Assembly (NCBI GenBank): GCA_017991675.1 | Contig: JAGOQB010000001.1 | Location: forward strand, 248,001 to 312,000 | Origin: Phenylobacterium sp. | GTDB taxonomy: Bacteria; Pseudomonadota; Alphaproteobacteria; Caulobacterales; Caulobacteraceae | DNA length: 64,000 nt | Reading direction: 5' to 3' | Shown here: one piece after another, positions 51,833-61,582 of the stretch | Layout of the letters: every line of letters starts with the position of its first letter | Numbering within the stretch: the stretch's first letter is position 1 | The notes under the pieces: model-generated | Databases searched by the model: none | What the model was told of the DNA's origin: nothing | The model's input: only the letters and a program-made list of their open reading frames with translations | Position numbers and translations under genes: made by a program

Positions 51833-53178
51833 GGACGCTGCTGATCATCACCGCCAGCGCCCTGGCGCTAGGCGGGTGCGCGAGCTTTTCGGGGGGCGGC
51901 CAGCCCGTCAGCTCGGCGCAGCTGGCGCCCACAGGCACGACCGCCTGGACCTACGACCTCGGAGATCCGGGCTTCGCCGCCTATCTGCGCCGCGCCGATC
52001 TGGGCTCGCTGGACGTGAAGTCCGCCCTGGCCCGGGCCAAGGCCGCAGACGCCGCCCTGCGCGCCGCGCGCTCAGAAGGCTGGCCCGAACTCACCCTGAG
52101 CGGCGGGGCCGGCCGGTCCATCCCGGGCGAAGGCGCTTCGCGCGGCGCGGCCGACCTCGACCTGGTCGGTCGCTGGACCATCGATCTCTGGGGCGAGGTG
52201 CGCGCGGCGACGGGCGCGGCTCGCGCCGACGCGGAGGCGGCCGAGCTGGACGTCGAAGCGGCCCGCGCGATCCTGGCGATGGAAGCTGCGCGCAGTTGGC
52301 TGGCGCTGGCCGCGATCGAAGACCGGCTGGGACGGCTGGACTCGCGTCGCACCATGGAGACTGAAGGGCTGGCCCTGGTCGAACGCCGCATCGCCGCCGG
52401 GCGCGCGAGCAAGGACGAGGCTCTTGAGCGCCGCGCCAATCTCGCCCGCATCGAGGACGAACACCATGCGGCGCTGGGCGAACGACTGATCGCGCGCCAG
52501 CGACTGATCGCCCTAGCCGGCGCCTCGTCCGAACCGTTCGCCGCCGTGCCGATGCCGCTGTACGACCTGGCGCCGTTCGCGCCGGACGGCCTCAGCAGCA
52601 CCGACCTGGAAAAGCGCCCGGACGTCGCAGCAGCCGCGGCGCGACTGGAAGCCGCCGACGCCCGGCGGCTGGCGATGATCCGTGCGGCCCGGCCCAAGCT
52701 GTCGCTCGGCGCCGCCGTTCGCGGCCAGGAGGACGGCCTCTCCGGCCTGCTGGAGCGGCGCAGCCTGACGCTCACGCCCGGCGTCAGGATCGAGGGGGCC
52801 ATGTTCGACGGCGGCCGGGCCGGTGCGCGCGCAGACAAGGCCGCCGCGGAAGCGGCCGACGCCGAGGTGAGCTACCTCAAGGCGATCATCACAGCGGAAT
52901 CCGATCTGGCGGCGGCGCTTGCGCTCGGCGCCGCAGCACGGGCCAGGCAAACGCCTGCAGGCGAAGCCGTATCGCTGGCGCGCCAGCGGCTTCAGTTGGC
53001 CCAGTCGCGACTGGCCGCAGGGACCGCTGCGCGGCTCGACGCCATCGACGCCGAGCGTGCGCTGGTGGACGCTCGCGACGCCGAAGCCAGCGCCCGGCGC
53101 GCCCTGATCGACGCCTCGATCCTCGCCCAGGCGGCGATCCTCGGGGGACGCTCGGCCGATGCCAGCCCCACGCTCTGA
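51829..53178 (+). CDS. Outer membrane efflux lipoprotein (TolC/NodT/OprM family)
   Basis: The N-terminus RTLLIITASALALGGCAS is a lipoprotein signal. The body consists of two repeated helical halves, with LTLSGGAGRS at the first barrel strand and coiled-coil stretches rich in Ala, Arg and Glu, and the second half containing FAPDGLSSTDLEKRPDVAAAAARLEAADARRLAMIRAARPKLSLGA, a common NodT signature. 449 residues; GTG start with ATGA-type coupling to the adaptor gene (overlap of four bases). It closes the tripartite exporter. Confidence 0.92.
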   Translation: MRTLLIITASALALGGCASFSGGGQPVSSAQLAPTGTTAWTYDLGDPGFAAYLRRADLGSLDVKSALARAKAADAALRAARSEGWPELTLSGGAGRSIPGEGASRGAADLDLVGRWTIDLWGEVRAATGAARADAEAAELDVEAARAILAMEAARSWLALAAIEDRLGRLDSRRTMETEGLALVERRIAAGRASKDEALERRANLARIEDEHHAALGERLIARQRLIALAGASSEPFAAVPMPLYDLAPFAPDGLSSTDLEKRPDVAAAAARLEAADARRLAMIRAARPKLSLGAAVRGQEDGLSGLLERRSLTLTPGVRIEGAMFDGGRAGARADKAAAEAADAEVSYLKAIITAESDLAAALALGAAARARQTPAGEAVSLARQRLQLAQSRLAAGTAARLDAIDAERALVDARDAEASARRALIDASILAQAAILGGRSADASPTL

Positions 53179-53284
53179 GGACTTCGCCACGGCTCTGCGC
53201 ACCCTGCGCCCAAGCTCCACACTAGGAGCTCATCTGCACTCACGCACGGTCGAGTTGCGACCGCGCTTCCGAGGAGATTTGACT

Positions 53285-53878
53285 ATGAAATTCTGGATCA
53301 GCCCCCTCGTCGCAGCGCTCGCGCTCGGCGCCACGGCGGCCAGCGCCGAGCCGTTCCAAGGCTTCCACGCCGGCGTCGGCATCGGTGGTTCGAAGGTGCA
53401 GTCCGAGGACAAGATCCCCGGCTTCGCCCGCAAAGCCGACAACGACGCCAAGGGCTTCGCCTATCGCGGCTTCGTCGGCTACGACTTCAAGGTGTCGGAA
53501 CGCATCGTGCTGGGCGCCGAAGCCGGGATCAGCAACGGCGACAAGAAGATCGAAAGCCGCGTCGACACCGCGCGCGTGAAGGTCGATCCGGGCATCGGCT
53601 TCGACGTCACCGCCCGCCTTGGCTTCGTGGCGACCGACAACCTGATGATCTACGGCCGAGCCGGCTGGGCGCGTGAGAAGTTCGAGCGCGAAATCCGCTT
53701 CACGAACAACAACACCGTGCTGCGGAACGACAAGGACGCCAACGGCGCCCTGTTCGGGATCGGGGCCGAGTACGCCCTCTCCGACAACGTGGCGATCCGG
53801 GCCGAGTACGACCGCACGAACTTCAAGGAAGATCGCAAGCGCGACCGCCTGATGGTCAGCGCGGCCTACCGCTTCTGA
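53285..53878 (+). CDS. Small outer membrane beta-barrel protein
   Basis: A signal peptide (ISPLVAALALGATAASAEPF) precedes about 175 residues of alternating strands and turns: FHAGVGIGG, FAYRGFVGYDF, IVLGAEAGISNG, VTARLGFVATDNLMIYGRAG, and the end LMVSAAYRF. This is an eight-stranded barrel of the OmpA/Ail/OmpX-like porin class. No loop points to a specific role. GAGGAG sits nine bases upstream of the ATG. A small hairpin (AGCTCC...GGAGCT, 53213-53230) precedes it, dividing it from the exporter genes. Confidence 0.85.
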   Translation: MKFWISPLVAALALGATAASAEPFQGFHAGVGIGGSKVQSEDKIPGFARKADNDAKGFAYRGFVGYDFKVSERIVLGAEAGISNGDKKIESRVDTARVKVDPGIGFDVTARLGFVATDNLMIYGRAGWAREKFEREIRFTNNNTVLRNDKDANGALFGIGAEYALSDNVAIRAEYDRTNFKEDRKRDRLMVSAAYRF

Positions 53879-53883
53879 GCCAA

Positions 53884-53919
53884 TGCGGCCGCGCGCGCTC
53901 CCCATTGCGCACGGCCGCA
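53884..53919 (+). terminator. Hairpin terminator after the beta-barrel gene
   Basis: TGCGGCCG (53884-53891) pairs perfectly with CGGCCGCA (53912-53919), with a 20-base loop that can also pair (GCGC/GCGC). It starts six bases after the stop. Confidence 0.5.
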
Positions 53920-54022
53920 GGGGCGGCCCCCTTGCCCCGGGGTCGCCCCGACCTGCCCGCCCCACTGGACGGGATCGGCGGCAATGTGACACGACATCGA
54001 GCGTGTCCTTGCAGGAGCCGTC

Positions 54023-54766
54023 ATGTCCCGGCGAACCACTATCGCAACGCTCGCCCTCGCCCTGCTGGCCGCTCCCGCCCTGGCCGAGCCGACCGCGATC
54101 ACGATCCGCCCGATCAGCCACGACGGCAAATTCATCGGCGACAGCATGGGCGGCGTCCGGGTTCGGCTGACCGAGGCGGCCTCGGGGCGTGAACTGGCCG
54201 CCGGCACGACCAGCGGGACCACCGGCGACACCCGCAAGCTTGTCGTCGAACCGCGCCAGCGCCAGGCGCCGATCCACACCCCGGACGCCGCCGCCTTTCG
54301 CGCTGTCGTCGACATCGATCGCCCCACCCTCGTCCGCGTCGAGGCGACCGGACCGCTCGGCAAGCCCGACGCCCAGGTCACGGTCAGCGCCATGCGATGG
54401 CTGCTGCCGGGCCAGCCGCTCGACGGCGCCGGCTGGACGCTCGAGTTCCCCGGCCTGGCGGTCGAGCCCAACTGGACCCTGCAAGCGGGCGGACTGGATC
54501 TCGTCGCCAAGGTGACGCTCATGTGCGGTTGCCCGATCGAACCGGGCGGCCATTGGGACGCGGCGCAGTACCGCGTGCAGGCCGCGCTCTATGACGGCGA
54601 GACCCTGCTGCAGGCCGCCGACCTCGCCTATGCCGGCAAGCCCTCGACCTTCGCCGGCCAGTTGCGCCGGCCGCGGCCGGGCGCCTATCGGCTGCTGCTG
54701 ACGGCTCACAACGCGACGACAGGCAATGTCGGCGTGTCCGAGCGCACGGTCGACATCGCGCCTTAA
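54023..54766 (+). CDS. Secreted protein of unknown function with MCGCPIEPGG motif
   Basis: A signal peptide (LALALLAAPALAEP) is followed by a beta-rich protein of about 226 residues. It contains an unusual Cys-x-Cys turn (LMCGCPIEPGGHWDAAQYRVQAALY) and ends with VSERTVDIAP. AGGAG lies six bases before the ATG. I do not recognise a named family. The two cysteines, each side of one glycine, could bind metal or form a redox pair in the periplasm. No operon partner is obvious; the flagellin gene follows 103 bases later. Confidence 0.8.
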   Translation: MSRRTTIATLALALLAAPALAEPTAITIRPISHDGKFIGDSMGGVRVRLTEAASGRELAAGTTSGTTGDTRKLVVEPRQRQAPIHTPDAAAFRAVVDIDRPTLVRVEATGPLGKPDAQVTVSAMRWLLPGQPLDGAGWTLEFPGLAVEPNWTLQAGGLDLVAKVTLMCGCPIEPGGHWDAAQYRVQAALYDGETLLQAADLAYAGKPSTFAGQLRRPRPGAYRLLLTAHNATTGNVGVSERTVDIAP

Positions 54767-54869
54767 CCGCGTGCGGTAACAATCTCGCAACGCTCGCGCG
54801 AGTAGGTTTCACTTGGGGCAAAACGCCCTGCGGACACGGTCGTCCGCCTCCTGGAACCGAGGCTTCGTC

Positions 54870-55697
54870 ATGCCGCTGAACAGCGTCAATACGAACACCA
54901 GCGCCATGATCGCGCTGCAGAGCCTCAACGCCATCAGTACGGAATACGCTCAGGTCCAGCGGCGCATCTCGACCGGCCTGAAGATCGCCGGCCCCAAGGA
55001 CAATCCCGCCATCTGGGCGATCGCCCAGAACATGCGGGCAGAATCCAAGTCGCTTGATGCGGTGATGAGCTCGCTGCAGCGCGGGCAGTCCATCGTCGAC
55101 ACGGCGATGACGGCCGGCGAGACGATCTCCGACATCCTCTCGCAGATGAAGGAAAAGGCGCTGGCCGCCACCGAGGCCGGCCTCAGCACCGCCAGCCGCC
55201 AGGCTCTCAACGACGAATACGTCGCCCTACGCCGCCAGATCGACCTGGTGGCCTCGAACGCCAGCTTCGACGGGGTGAACCTGATCTCGGCAGGATCGAC
55301 CGGCAACGTCCGCGCCCTGGCCAACACCAAGGCCACGGCGACGATCAATGTCGACCACGTCGACCTCTCCACCACCGGCGGGGCCATTTCCTCGACGCTC
55401 GCCGACCTGATGGGCGGCGTGACCTCCGCCGACATCCAGGCCCTGGAAGCCTCATCGCAAAAGGTGTCGGCAGCGATGTCGAAGCTCGGCGTCGGCGGCA
55501 AGGCCCTGGACCGCCAGCTCGAGATGAGCGCCAAGCTGCAGGACAGCTACGACGCCGGTGTCGGCAACCTCGTGGACGCCGACATGGCCAAGGAAAGCGC
55601 CCGGCTCACCGCCCTGGACGTCAAGATGCAGCTGGCTATCCAGGCGTTGCGGATCGCCAACCAGGGCCCCTCGCTGCTGCTCGCCCTGTTCCGCTAG
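54870..55697 (+). CDS. Flagellin
   Basis: The 275-residue product has conserved N- and C-terminal helical regions and a reduced central domain: [40 protein letters not shown] at the start, and [26 protein letters not shown] at the end, with the conserved arrangement needed for filament packing. The size fits the small Caulobacter flagellins. It stands alone here: no flaF, flbT or other flagellar gene is adjacent, apart from motB 53 kb away. The ATG at 54870 is chosen because it gives the canonical MPLNSVNTN start. Confidence 0.95.
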   Translation: MPLNSVNTNTSAMIALQSLNAISTEYAQVQRRISTGLKIAGPKDNPAIWAIAQNMRAESKSLDAVMSSLQRGQSIVDTAMTAGETISDILSQMKEKALAATEAGLSTASRQALNDEYVALRRQIDLVASNASFDGVNLISAGSTGNVRALANTKATATINVDHVDLSTTGGAISSTLADLMGGVTSADIQALEASSQKVSAAMSKLGVGGKALDRQLEMSAKLQDSYDAGVGNLVDADMAKESARLTALDVKMQLAIQALRIANQGPSLLLALFR

Positions 55698-55764
55698 CGG
55701 CGATCTTCGCCCGCACGGCCGGTTTGCCCCTCCCAGCGGCGCTGCAAGCGCCTATATCGCGCTG

Positions 55765-56778
55765 ATGGTTGATCTCTCGGTTCTCGATCTCTCGCCGATC
55801 GTCGAAGGCGGCGACGCCGCCCAATCGCTGCGCAACAGCCGCGACCTCGCCCAGCACGCCGAGCGCTTCGGCTACAAGCGCTTCTGGCTGGCCGAGCACC
55901 ACAACATGGCCGGGGTCGCCAGCGCGGCGACCTCGGTGGTCATCGGCTACGTCGCCGAAGGGACCTCCACGATCCGGGTCGGCGCCGGCGGCATCATGCT
56001 GCCCAATCACGCGCCGCTGGTGATCGCCGAGCAGTTCGGCACTCTCGCCTCGCTCTATCCCGGCCGCATCGATCTTGGCCTCGGGCGAGCTCCCGGCTCG
56101 GACCAGGCCACCGCGCGCGCCCTGCGGCGCACCCTGGCCGGCGACATCGACGACTTCCCGCGCGATGTGATCGAGCTGATGAACTACTTCGAACCGGTCA
56201 AGCCGGGCCAGATCATCCGCGCCGTGCCCGGGGCCGGCCTGGACGTCGAGTTCTGGATGCTGGGATCGAGCACCTACGGCGCCCAGCTCGCCGCTGCGCT
56301 TGGCCTGCCCTACGCCTTCGCCTCGCACTTCGCCCCGGCCCAGCTGGAGCTGGCGCTGAACGTCTACCGTAGCCAGTTCCGCCCGTCGGAGCACCTGGAC
56401 AAGCCGCATGTGATGCTGGGGGTCAATATCACGGCCGCTGACACCGACGCCGAGGCGCAGCGGCTGTTCACCTCGCTGAAGCAAGCCTTCATCAATCTGG
56501 GCCAGGGCCGTCCCGGCCCGCTGCCCGCGCCGGTCGACGATCGCGAAGGGCGCCTCGACGAAATCGGCGGGGCGATGCTGCGGCAGAGCTTGAGCTGTTC
56601 GATCGTCGGCTCGCCCGAGCGCGTGCGTCAGGGCCTGGCCGACTTCGTGCGCCGCACCGGCGCCGACGAGCTGATGGTCACGGCCCAGGTCTACGATCAC
56701 ACAGCCCGGGTCAGGTCGTTCGAGATCGCCGCTCAGGCGCGCGATGAACTCGCGCGCCTGGCGGACGCGCCGGCCTAG
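55765..56778 (+). CDS. Luciferase-like (LLM class) flavin-dependent oxidoreductase
   Basis: The protein is a TIM-barrel oxidoreductase of the MsnO8/LuxA-like class using FMN or F420; the bacterial-luciferase motifs are [45 protein letters not shown] and [17 protein letters not shown]. Later segments are [29 protein letters not shown] and [12 protein letters not shown]. 337 residues from the ATG at 55765, ending in an overlap with the YegP-like gene on the other strand. The substrate is unknown. Confidence 0.92.
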   Translation: MVDLSVLDLSPIVEGGDAAQSLRNSRDLAQHAERFGYKRFWLAEHHNMAGVASAATSVVIGYVAEGTSTIRVGAGGIMLPNHAPLVIAEQFGTLASLYPGRIDLGLGRAPGSDQATARALRRTLAGDIDDFPRDVIELMNYFEPVKPGQIIRAVPGAGLDVEFWMLGSSTYGAQLAAALGLPYAFASHFAPAQLELALNVYRSQFRPSEHLDKPHVMLGVNITAADTDAEAQRLFTSLKQAFINLGQGRPGPLPAPVDDREGRLDEIGGAMLRQSLSCSIVGSPERVRQGLADFVRRTGADELMVTAQVYDHTARVRSFEIAAQARDELARLADAPA

Positions 56779-56951
56779 CTGTTGTCTTCGACCTCAGCGC
56801 CCGGGCCGTTCTTCTTGATGGAATCGATCGCGTTCTGAGCGCTCGCCTTCGACGAATAGCCTTCGGTCGAGAACATCGTTTCGCTGTTGAACTTGAAGCG
56901 AACCCGGAATTCTCCGGCCTTGTCCTTATAGATTTCGAACTTGTGCGCCAC
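56775..56951 (-). CDS. YegP-like small protein (DUF1508)
   Basis: On the minus strand a GTG at 56951 with GGAG seven bases upstream opens a 58-residue frame starting [21 protein letters not shown], followed by [23 protein letters not shown]. This is the DUF1508/YegP repeat (one repeat; E. coli YegP has two). Its stop at 56775 overlaps the stop of the plus-strand LLM gene by four bases. Function is not established. Confidence 0.88.
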   Translation of the reverse strand: MAHKFEIYKDKAGEFRVRFKFNSETMFSTEGYSSKASAQNAIDSIKKNGPGAEVEDNS

Positions 56952-57144
56952 AGGTCGTCTCCGTTTGACGATTGAACATGCCCGTCCCCTGCCGGGCAGA
57001 CTTAGGCGCCGCCCCCTTCAGGTCAAGCCTGATCCCGGACCGCGCGCCACACTATGGCCACGCTTGGATGATGGCTTTGCGACAGGCGGTCGTGCGCCCC
57101 ATCTAATCAGTCAGACTGCGTCGCCCCCTCGACTGGAGCCCGTC

Positions 57145-57645
57145 ATGCGCGCCCTGCTTTTCACCGCCTTCGCCACCTTCGCACTCGTCGGTTCGGCGCT
57201 CGCCGAGCCCATGCCCACCGTCGCCGGGGTCGAGGTCAGGCTCAGCCCCGAGCTGCAGAAGAAAGCCGCCGAGGAATATGGCGTGCGCGACGTCGAACGA
57301 CTCGCCGCCGAACTGCGCAAGGACGTCGAGCGCGAGATGCGTCGCACCGGCGTTCTCGCCGGCGGCCGGCTGGAACTGACCCTCGTCGACGCCCGTCCGA
57401 ACCGGCCCACCTTCAAGCAACTCGGCGACACGCCCGGCCTGTCGATGGAGAGCTTCGGCGTCGGCGGCGCCAAGATCGAGGGCCGGGCCATTTCGGTCGA
57501 CGGCGAGGTCACTCCGGTCCGCTACGACTGGTACGAAACCGACATTCGCCAGTCGCGGCTGACGACCACCTGGTCGGACGCTGAGTACGCGATCAACCGC
57601 TTCGCCTATCAACTGGGCCGCGGCAATGTGTACGCACGCCGATAG
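57145..57645 (+). CDS. Secreted protein of unknown function, 166 residues
   Basis: A signal peptide (LLFTAFATFALVGSALAEP) precedes a small alpha/beta protein with VRLSPELQKKAAEEYGVRDVERLAAELRKDVEREM and later LELTLVDARPNRPTFKQL. GGAG lies seven bases before the ATG. It has an SPELQ...-type helix and a conserved-looking PTFKQLGDTPGLSM part, but no family is recognised. It stands alone on this strand between the YegP-like gene and the transporter gene. Confidence 0.8.
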   Translation: MRALLFTAFATFALVGSALAEPMPTVAGVEVRLSPELQKKAAEEYGVRDVERLAAELRKDVEREMRRTGVLAGGRLELTLVDARPNRPTFKQLGDTPGLSMESFGVGGAKIEGRAISVDGEVTPVRYDWYETDIRQSRLTTTWSDAEYAINRFAYQLGRGNVYARR

Positions 57646-57733
57646 CGCGGAAAGGCCTTGCCACCCTAGGGGCTGAGGGTTCATCACATCGCGCCGCTCG
57701 CCGGACGCATGTAGATCCGGTAGCGCCTAGGGG

Positions 57734-59107
57734 ATGAGTGAAATGACCGCAAAGGCGGAACGGCGTTCCAACTGGACACTGGCGGCCCTGGCCGCGCCGT
57801 GTCTTCCGCTCGCGGGCCTTGGCCTGCCGCTTGTGGTCTATCTCCCCGAGTACTACGCGAACGAACTGGGCCTCAGCCTCGGCGCCGTCGGCATGGCGTT
57901 CATGCTCGTGCGCCTGCTGGACATGGCCTTCGACCCCTACATCGGCGGCGTCATGGACGGCACCCGGTCGCGGTTCGGCCGGTTCAAGCTGTGGTTCGCG
58001 ATCAGCGCCCCGCTGCTGATGCTGGCTTCCTACATGCTGTTCATGGCCAAGCCCGGAGTGTCCACGGGCTATCTCTGGCTCTGGCTGCTGGTGGTCTATG
58101 CCGGGGTCTCGATCGCCGGCCTGTCGCAGCTGGCCTGGGCCGCAGTTCTTTCACCGCAGTATGACCAGAGATCGCGGATCTATGCCTGGTGGCAGGCCGG
58201 CAATGTCGTCGGCATGATCTTCGTGCTCACCCTGCCCGCGCTGCTGCCGATGCTCGGCGTGACCGGGCACCGCGCCGGGGTGCAGGCGATGGGCTGGTTC
58301 ATCGTCGTGCTGTTGCCGATCACCGTGGGCCTGGCCCTGTGGCGCGTCCCCGAGCCCCCGGTGGTTTCCGAGGTCAAGAAGTCGGGCTTCCGCGAGTACC
58401 TGGCGCTGTTCAAGCGCCCGAGCGTGGTCCGCATCCTGGTCGCCGACCTGCTGATCGGCACCGGGCCGGCGATCACCGGCGCGCTGTTCTTCTTCTTCTT
58501 CGGCCGGGTGAAGGGCTTCACCCACGCCGACGCGAGCCTGCTGCTGCTGATCTATTTCATCGGCGGCCTGGTCGGCGCGCCGCTGTGGACCTGGCTCTCG
58601 TACAAGATCTCCAAGCACCGGGCGCTGGCCGTCTCCGGCGTCGTCTACGCCGTCCTGACCCTGTGCGCGCTGCTGATTCCGCAAGGGGCGATGATCCCGG
58701 CGGCCACCCTGATGTTTATGATCGGCGTGCCCTACGCCGCCGGCGCCTTCCTGCTGCGGGCGATGATGGCCGACATCGGCGACGAGGAGCGTCTGGCCAG
58801 CGGCGTCGACCGCACCGGCCTGCTCTACGCGATCCTGTCGGGCACCGTGAAGGTCGGCTCGGCCGCCGCCGTCGGCATCAGCTTCCCGCTGCTGCAGGCC
58901 ATGGGCTTCGATCCCAAGGGCACGGGCGTCGACACCGGCCTGCAGGGCCTGGCCATCCTGTTTGCGGCGGTGCCCGCGGCCATGTCGATCGCCGCCAGCG
59001 TCATCGTCTGGGGCTTCCCGCTGACCTCCGAACGCCACGCCGAGATTCGCGCGGCCCTGGCGGCGCGCGATATGAAGGACGCTAAACTCGCCGAGGCCGC
59101 CGAATAA
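57734..59107 (+). CDS. Major facilitator, GPH-type (glycoside-pentoside-hexuronide:cation symporter, MelB-like)
   Basis: Twelve spans can be followed. The conserved N-terminal loops are DMAFDPYIGGVMDGTRSRFGRFKLWF, the DxxxDPxxGxxxDxTxxRxGR signature of the GPH family. A second-half feature is LLIYFIGGLVGAPLWTWLSYKISKHRALA. 457 residues; ATG at 57734 with AGGGG directly upstream. Candidate cargo is a sugar or related compound, but no catabolic genes are adjacent. mazG begins four bases after its stop. Confidence 0.88.
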   Translation: MSEMTAKAERRSNWTLAALAAPCLPLAGLGLPLVVYLPEYYANELGLSLGAVGMAFMLVRLLDMAFDPYIGGVMDGTRSRFGRFKLWFAISAPLLMLASYMLFMAKPGVSTGYLWLWLLVVYAGVSIAGLSQLAWAAVLSPQYDQRSRIYAWWQAGNVVGMIFVLTLPALLPMLGVTGHRAGVQAMGWFIVVLLPITVGLALWRVPEPPVVSEVKKSGFREYLALFKRPSVVRILVADLLIGTGPAITGALFFFFFGRVKGFTHADASLLLLIYFIGGLVGAPLWTWLSYKISKHRALAVSGVVYAVLTLCALLIPQGAMIPAATLMFMIGVPYAAGAFLLRAMMADIGDEERLASGVDRTGLLYAILSGTVKVGSAAAVGISFPLLQAMGFDPKGTGVDTGLQGLAILFAAVPAAMSIAASVIVWGFPLTSERHAEIRAALAARDMKDAKLAEAAE

Positions 59108-59110
59108 TCC

Positions 59111-59920
59111 ATGAGCTCCAATCCCAGCGATCAGCGCCCCATCGACCGCCTGCTGTCCATCATGGCGCGGCTGCGCGACCCTGACGGGGGCTGCGCCTGG
59201 GATCTGGAGCAGACCTTTGCGACCATCGCGCCCTATACGGTCGAGGAAGCCTACGAGGTCGCCGACGCCATCGAGCGCGGCGACCTGAACGACCTGCGCG
59301 AGGAACTGGGCGACCTGCTGCTGCAGGTCGTGTTCCACAGCCGCATGGCCCAGGAACAGGGCGCCTTCGCCTTCGACGACGTGGCCGACGCCATCTCCGA
59401 GAAGATGATCCGCCGCCACCCGCACGTGTTCGGGCAGGACGAGCAACGCACCAGCGCCGAACAGACCCGTGCCTGGGAGGTCATCAAGGCCCAGGAGCGG
59501 GCCAAGAAGGGCAAGAACCAGAGCCTGCTGGACGACGTGCCGACCGGCCTGCCCGCCCTCACCCGCGCCGTGAAGCTGACCGCCCGCGCCGCGCGCGTCG
59601 GCTTCGACTGGCCGGACGTCTCGTTCGTGCTCGACAAGCTGCGCGAGGAGACCGCCGAACTCGAACATGAGATCGCCGCCGGCCGCGACGTCGCCCGGAT
59701 GCGCGACGAACTGGGCGACATCCTGTTCGTCTGCGCCAACCTGGCCCGCAAGCTGGACCTCGAGCCCGAGGACGCGCTGCGCTCGACCAACGCCAAGTTC
59801 GTGCGTCGCTTCCAGTTCATCGAGGCCGAACTGGCCAAGCGCGGCAAGAGCGCCGACCAGTCCGACCTCGCCGAGATGGACGCGCTCTGGGATGCGGCGA
59901 AGCTGGTCGAAAAGGCCTAG
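59111..59920 (+). CDS. mazG: Nucleoside triphosphate pyrophosphohydrolase MazG
   Basis: MazG hydrolyses NTPs to NMP and pyrophosphate, cleaning the pool or lowering (p)ppGpp. The 269-residue protein has two all-alpha NTP-PPase domains: first with LRDPDGGCAWDLEQTFATIAPYTVEEAYEVADAIERGDLNDLREELGDLLLQVVFHS (the EExxE and ELGD metal-binding motifs), second with LREETAELEHEI and MRDELGDILFVCANLARK. It ends four bases into the convergent hflX. Confidence 0.95.
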   Translation: MSSNPSDQRPIDRLLSIMARLRDPDGGCAWDLEQTFATIAPYTVEEAYEVADAIERGDLNDLREELGDLLLQVVFHSRMAQEQGAFAFDDVADAISEKMIRRHPHVFGQDEQRTSAEQTRAWEVIKAQERAKKGKNQSLLDDVPTGLPALTRAVKLTARAARVGFDWPDVSFVLDKLREETAELEHEIAAGRDVARMRDELGDILFVCANLARKLDLEPEDALRSTNAKFVRRFQFIEAELAKRGKSADQSDLAEMDALWDAAKLVEKA

Positions 59921-61233
59921 AGCGCCGTCAGCTCCGCCTTCGGGAACTGCTGCTCGAACTGGCCCAGGGCCTGGGCGCCCAGCCGCACGGCGATGCGAAC
60001 CGAGCCGTCCTCCTCGTCGACGCGGTCCATGACCCGGCCGTGCCGGTAGAGCCACGCCATCGCCGCGCCATCGGCCGCCGTCAGCTTCACCGACACCGGC
60101 GGCGCGTCGTCGACCAGCCGCGCGATCGCCGCTAGCAGCGCATCGCAGCCCTCGCCGCTTACCGCCGAGACCATGACCGCCGGCGGGTGATGGCGCCGCG
60201 CGTCGCCGGCCACCTGCTCGCGGTCCTCTGGCTCCAGCAGGTCGGCCTTGTTCCAGACCTCGATGACGTTGCGTTCCTCGACATCGACGCCCAGCCGGTC
60301 GAGCACGGTGCGGACGTCCTCGGCCTCGGCCTCGGTCTCCTCGCTGGCGATGTCGCGGACATGCAGGATGACGTCGGCTTCCTTCACCTCCTCGAGGGTG
60401 GCGCGGAAGGACTCGACCAGTTCGTGCGGCAGATCGGAGATGAAGCCCACGGTGTCCGACAGGATCGCCGGGCGGCCATCGGGCAGGTCCAGCATCCGTA
60501 GGGTCGGGTCGAGGGTGGCGAACAGCATGTCCGCCGCCATCACGTCCGCCTTGGTCAGGCGGTTGAAGAGGGTCGACTTGCCGGCGTTGGTGTAGCCGAC
60601 CAGGGCCACGGCCGGGAACGGGTGGCGTTGGCGCGCGCCGCGCTGGAGGTTGCGGGTGCGCCGCACCTCGACCAGCTCGCGCTTCAGTTTGCCGATCTTC
60701 TCGGCCAGCAGCCGGCGGTCGGTTTCGATCTGGGTTTCCCCCGGACCGCCCATGACCCCGAAGCCGCCGCGCTGGCGCTCCAGGTGGGTCCAGGTGCGGA
60801 CCAGCCGCGACCGCTCGTACGACAGCCGGGCCAGTTCGACCTGCAGAATGCCTTCGCGGGTCCGGGCGCGCCGGGCGAAGATCTCAAGGATCATCCCCGT
60901 GCGGTCCATCACCTTGACCTGCCAAGCCTTCTCCAGATTGCGCTGCTGGACCGGCGTCAAGGCGTCGTCGACGACCGCGACGTCGACCTGGAGCTGGAAG
61001 CAGAGCTCCCCGATCTCGTCGACCTTGCCGCTGCCGAACAGCGTCGCAGGCGTGCGCTTGCGCAGGGGCGCGATGATCGCGTCCCGGATTTCCAGGTCGA
61101 GCGCCAGCGCGAGGCCCACGGCCTCGTCCAGACGCGCCTGTGAGCTGCGCGCCGAGTCGCGGCCGTCTCGCTGGGGATGAATAACGAGCGCCCCCTGAGG
61201 GGGCGCTTCACGATCGATGGACTTGGAGGTCAA
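59917..61233 (-). CDS. hflX: Ribosome-associated GTPase HflX
   Basis: HflX is a 50S-binding GTPase that splits stalled or heat-stressed ribosomes. The N-terminal HflX domain ([30 protein letters not shown]) is followed by helical linker [21 protein letters not shown] and [15 protein letters not shown]. The G domain has G1 [10 protein letters not shown]3 DTVGF, G4 NKAD and G5-like SAVSGEG. 438 residues. The start is a TTG at 61233 with ATGA-like (TTGA) overlap with the hfq stop, in the order hfq-hflX seen in many proteobacteria. Confidence 0.95.
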   Translation of the reverse strand: MTSKSIDREAPPQGALVIHPQRDGRDSARSSQARLDEAVGLALALDLEIRDAIIAPLRKRTPATLFGSGKVDEIGELCFQLQVDVAVVDDALTPVQQRNLEKAWQVKVMDRTGMILEIFARRARTREGILQVELARLSYERSRLVRTWTHLERQRGGFGVMGGPGETQIETDRRLLAEKIGKLKRELVEVRRTRNLQRGARQRHPFPAVALVGYTNAGKSTLFNRLTKADVMAADMLFATLDPTLRMLDLPDGRPAILSDTVGFISDLPHELVESFRATLEEVKEADVILHVRDIASEETEAEAEDVRTVLDRLGVDVEERNVIEVWNKADLLEPEDREQVAGDARRHHPPAVMVSAVSGEGCDALLAAIARLVDDAPPVSVKLTAADGAAMAWLYRHGRVMDRVDEEDGSVRIAVRLGAQALGQFEQQFPKAELTAL

Positions 61234-61481
61234 TCGCCCTCGTCTTCCGCCGGTTCATAGAGCTGAACGGGCTGGGCCGGCATGATGGTGGAAATGGCGT
61301 GCTTGTAGACCAGCTGCGACTGGCCGTCGCGGCGCAACAGCACGCAGAAATTATCGAACCAGCTCACGACGCCCTGCAGCTTCACGCCGTTCACCAGGAA
61401 GATCGTCAGCGGCGTCTTCGATTTGCGGACGCTGTTCAGGAACGTGTCCTGGAGGTTCTGTTTCTTTTCGTTGCCGGACAT
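61230..61481 (-). CDS. hfq: RNA chaperone Hfq
   Basis: Hfq forms hexameric rings that pair small RNAs with messages. The 83-residue protein begins [22 protein letters not shown] and has the Sm1 motif ([13 protein letters not shown] class: [24 protein letters not shown]) and Sm2 motif [14 protein letters not shown] short acidic tail (YEPAEDEGD) is typical of alphaproteobacteria. The ATG at 61481 is used; the track frame runs upstream to 61529 without credible coding. Overlaps hflX by four bases. Confidence 0.97.
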   Translation of the reverse strand: MSGNEKKQNLQDTFLNSVRKSKTPLTIFLVNGVKLQGVVSWFDNFCVLLRRDGQSQLVYKHAISTIMPAQPVQLYEPAEDEGD

Positions 61482-61560
61482 GGCTTGTCGCCCTTTTCTC
61501 TGTTCCGGGAGGCAACACGCCTCCCACACACATGCATGAGGCTAGACCGGCGGATATGAC

Positions 61561-61576
61561 CGGCGCAATCGCGCCG
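61561..61576 (-). terminator. Short hairpin after the dat gene
   Basis: CGGCGC (61561-61566) and GCGCCG (61571-61576) form a six-base stem with a four-base loop, starting six bases after the stop on the minus strand. Confidence 0.4.
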
Positions 61577-61582
61577 CTCGCA

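Noticed and set aside
54812-54830. Sigma-54 promoter before the flagellin gene
   Set aside because: TGGGGC and TGC are present but the GG to GC spacing is 11 rather than 10 bases, so the match is not acceptable.
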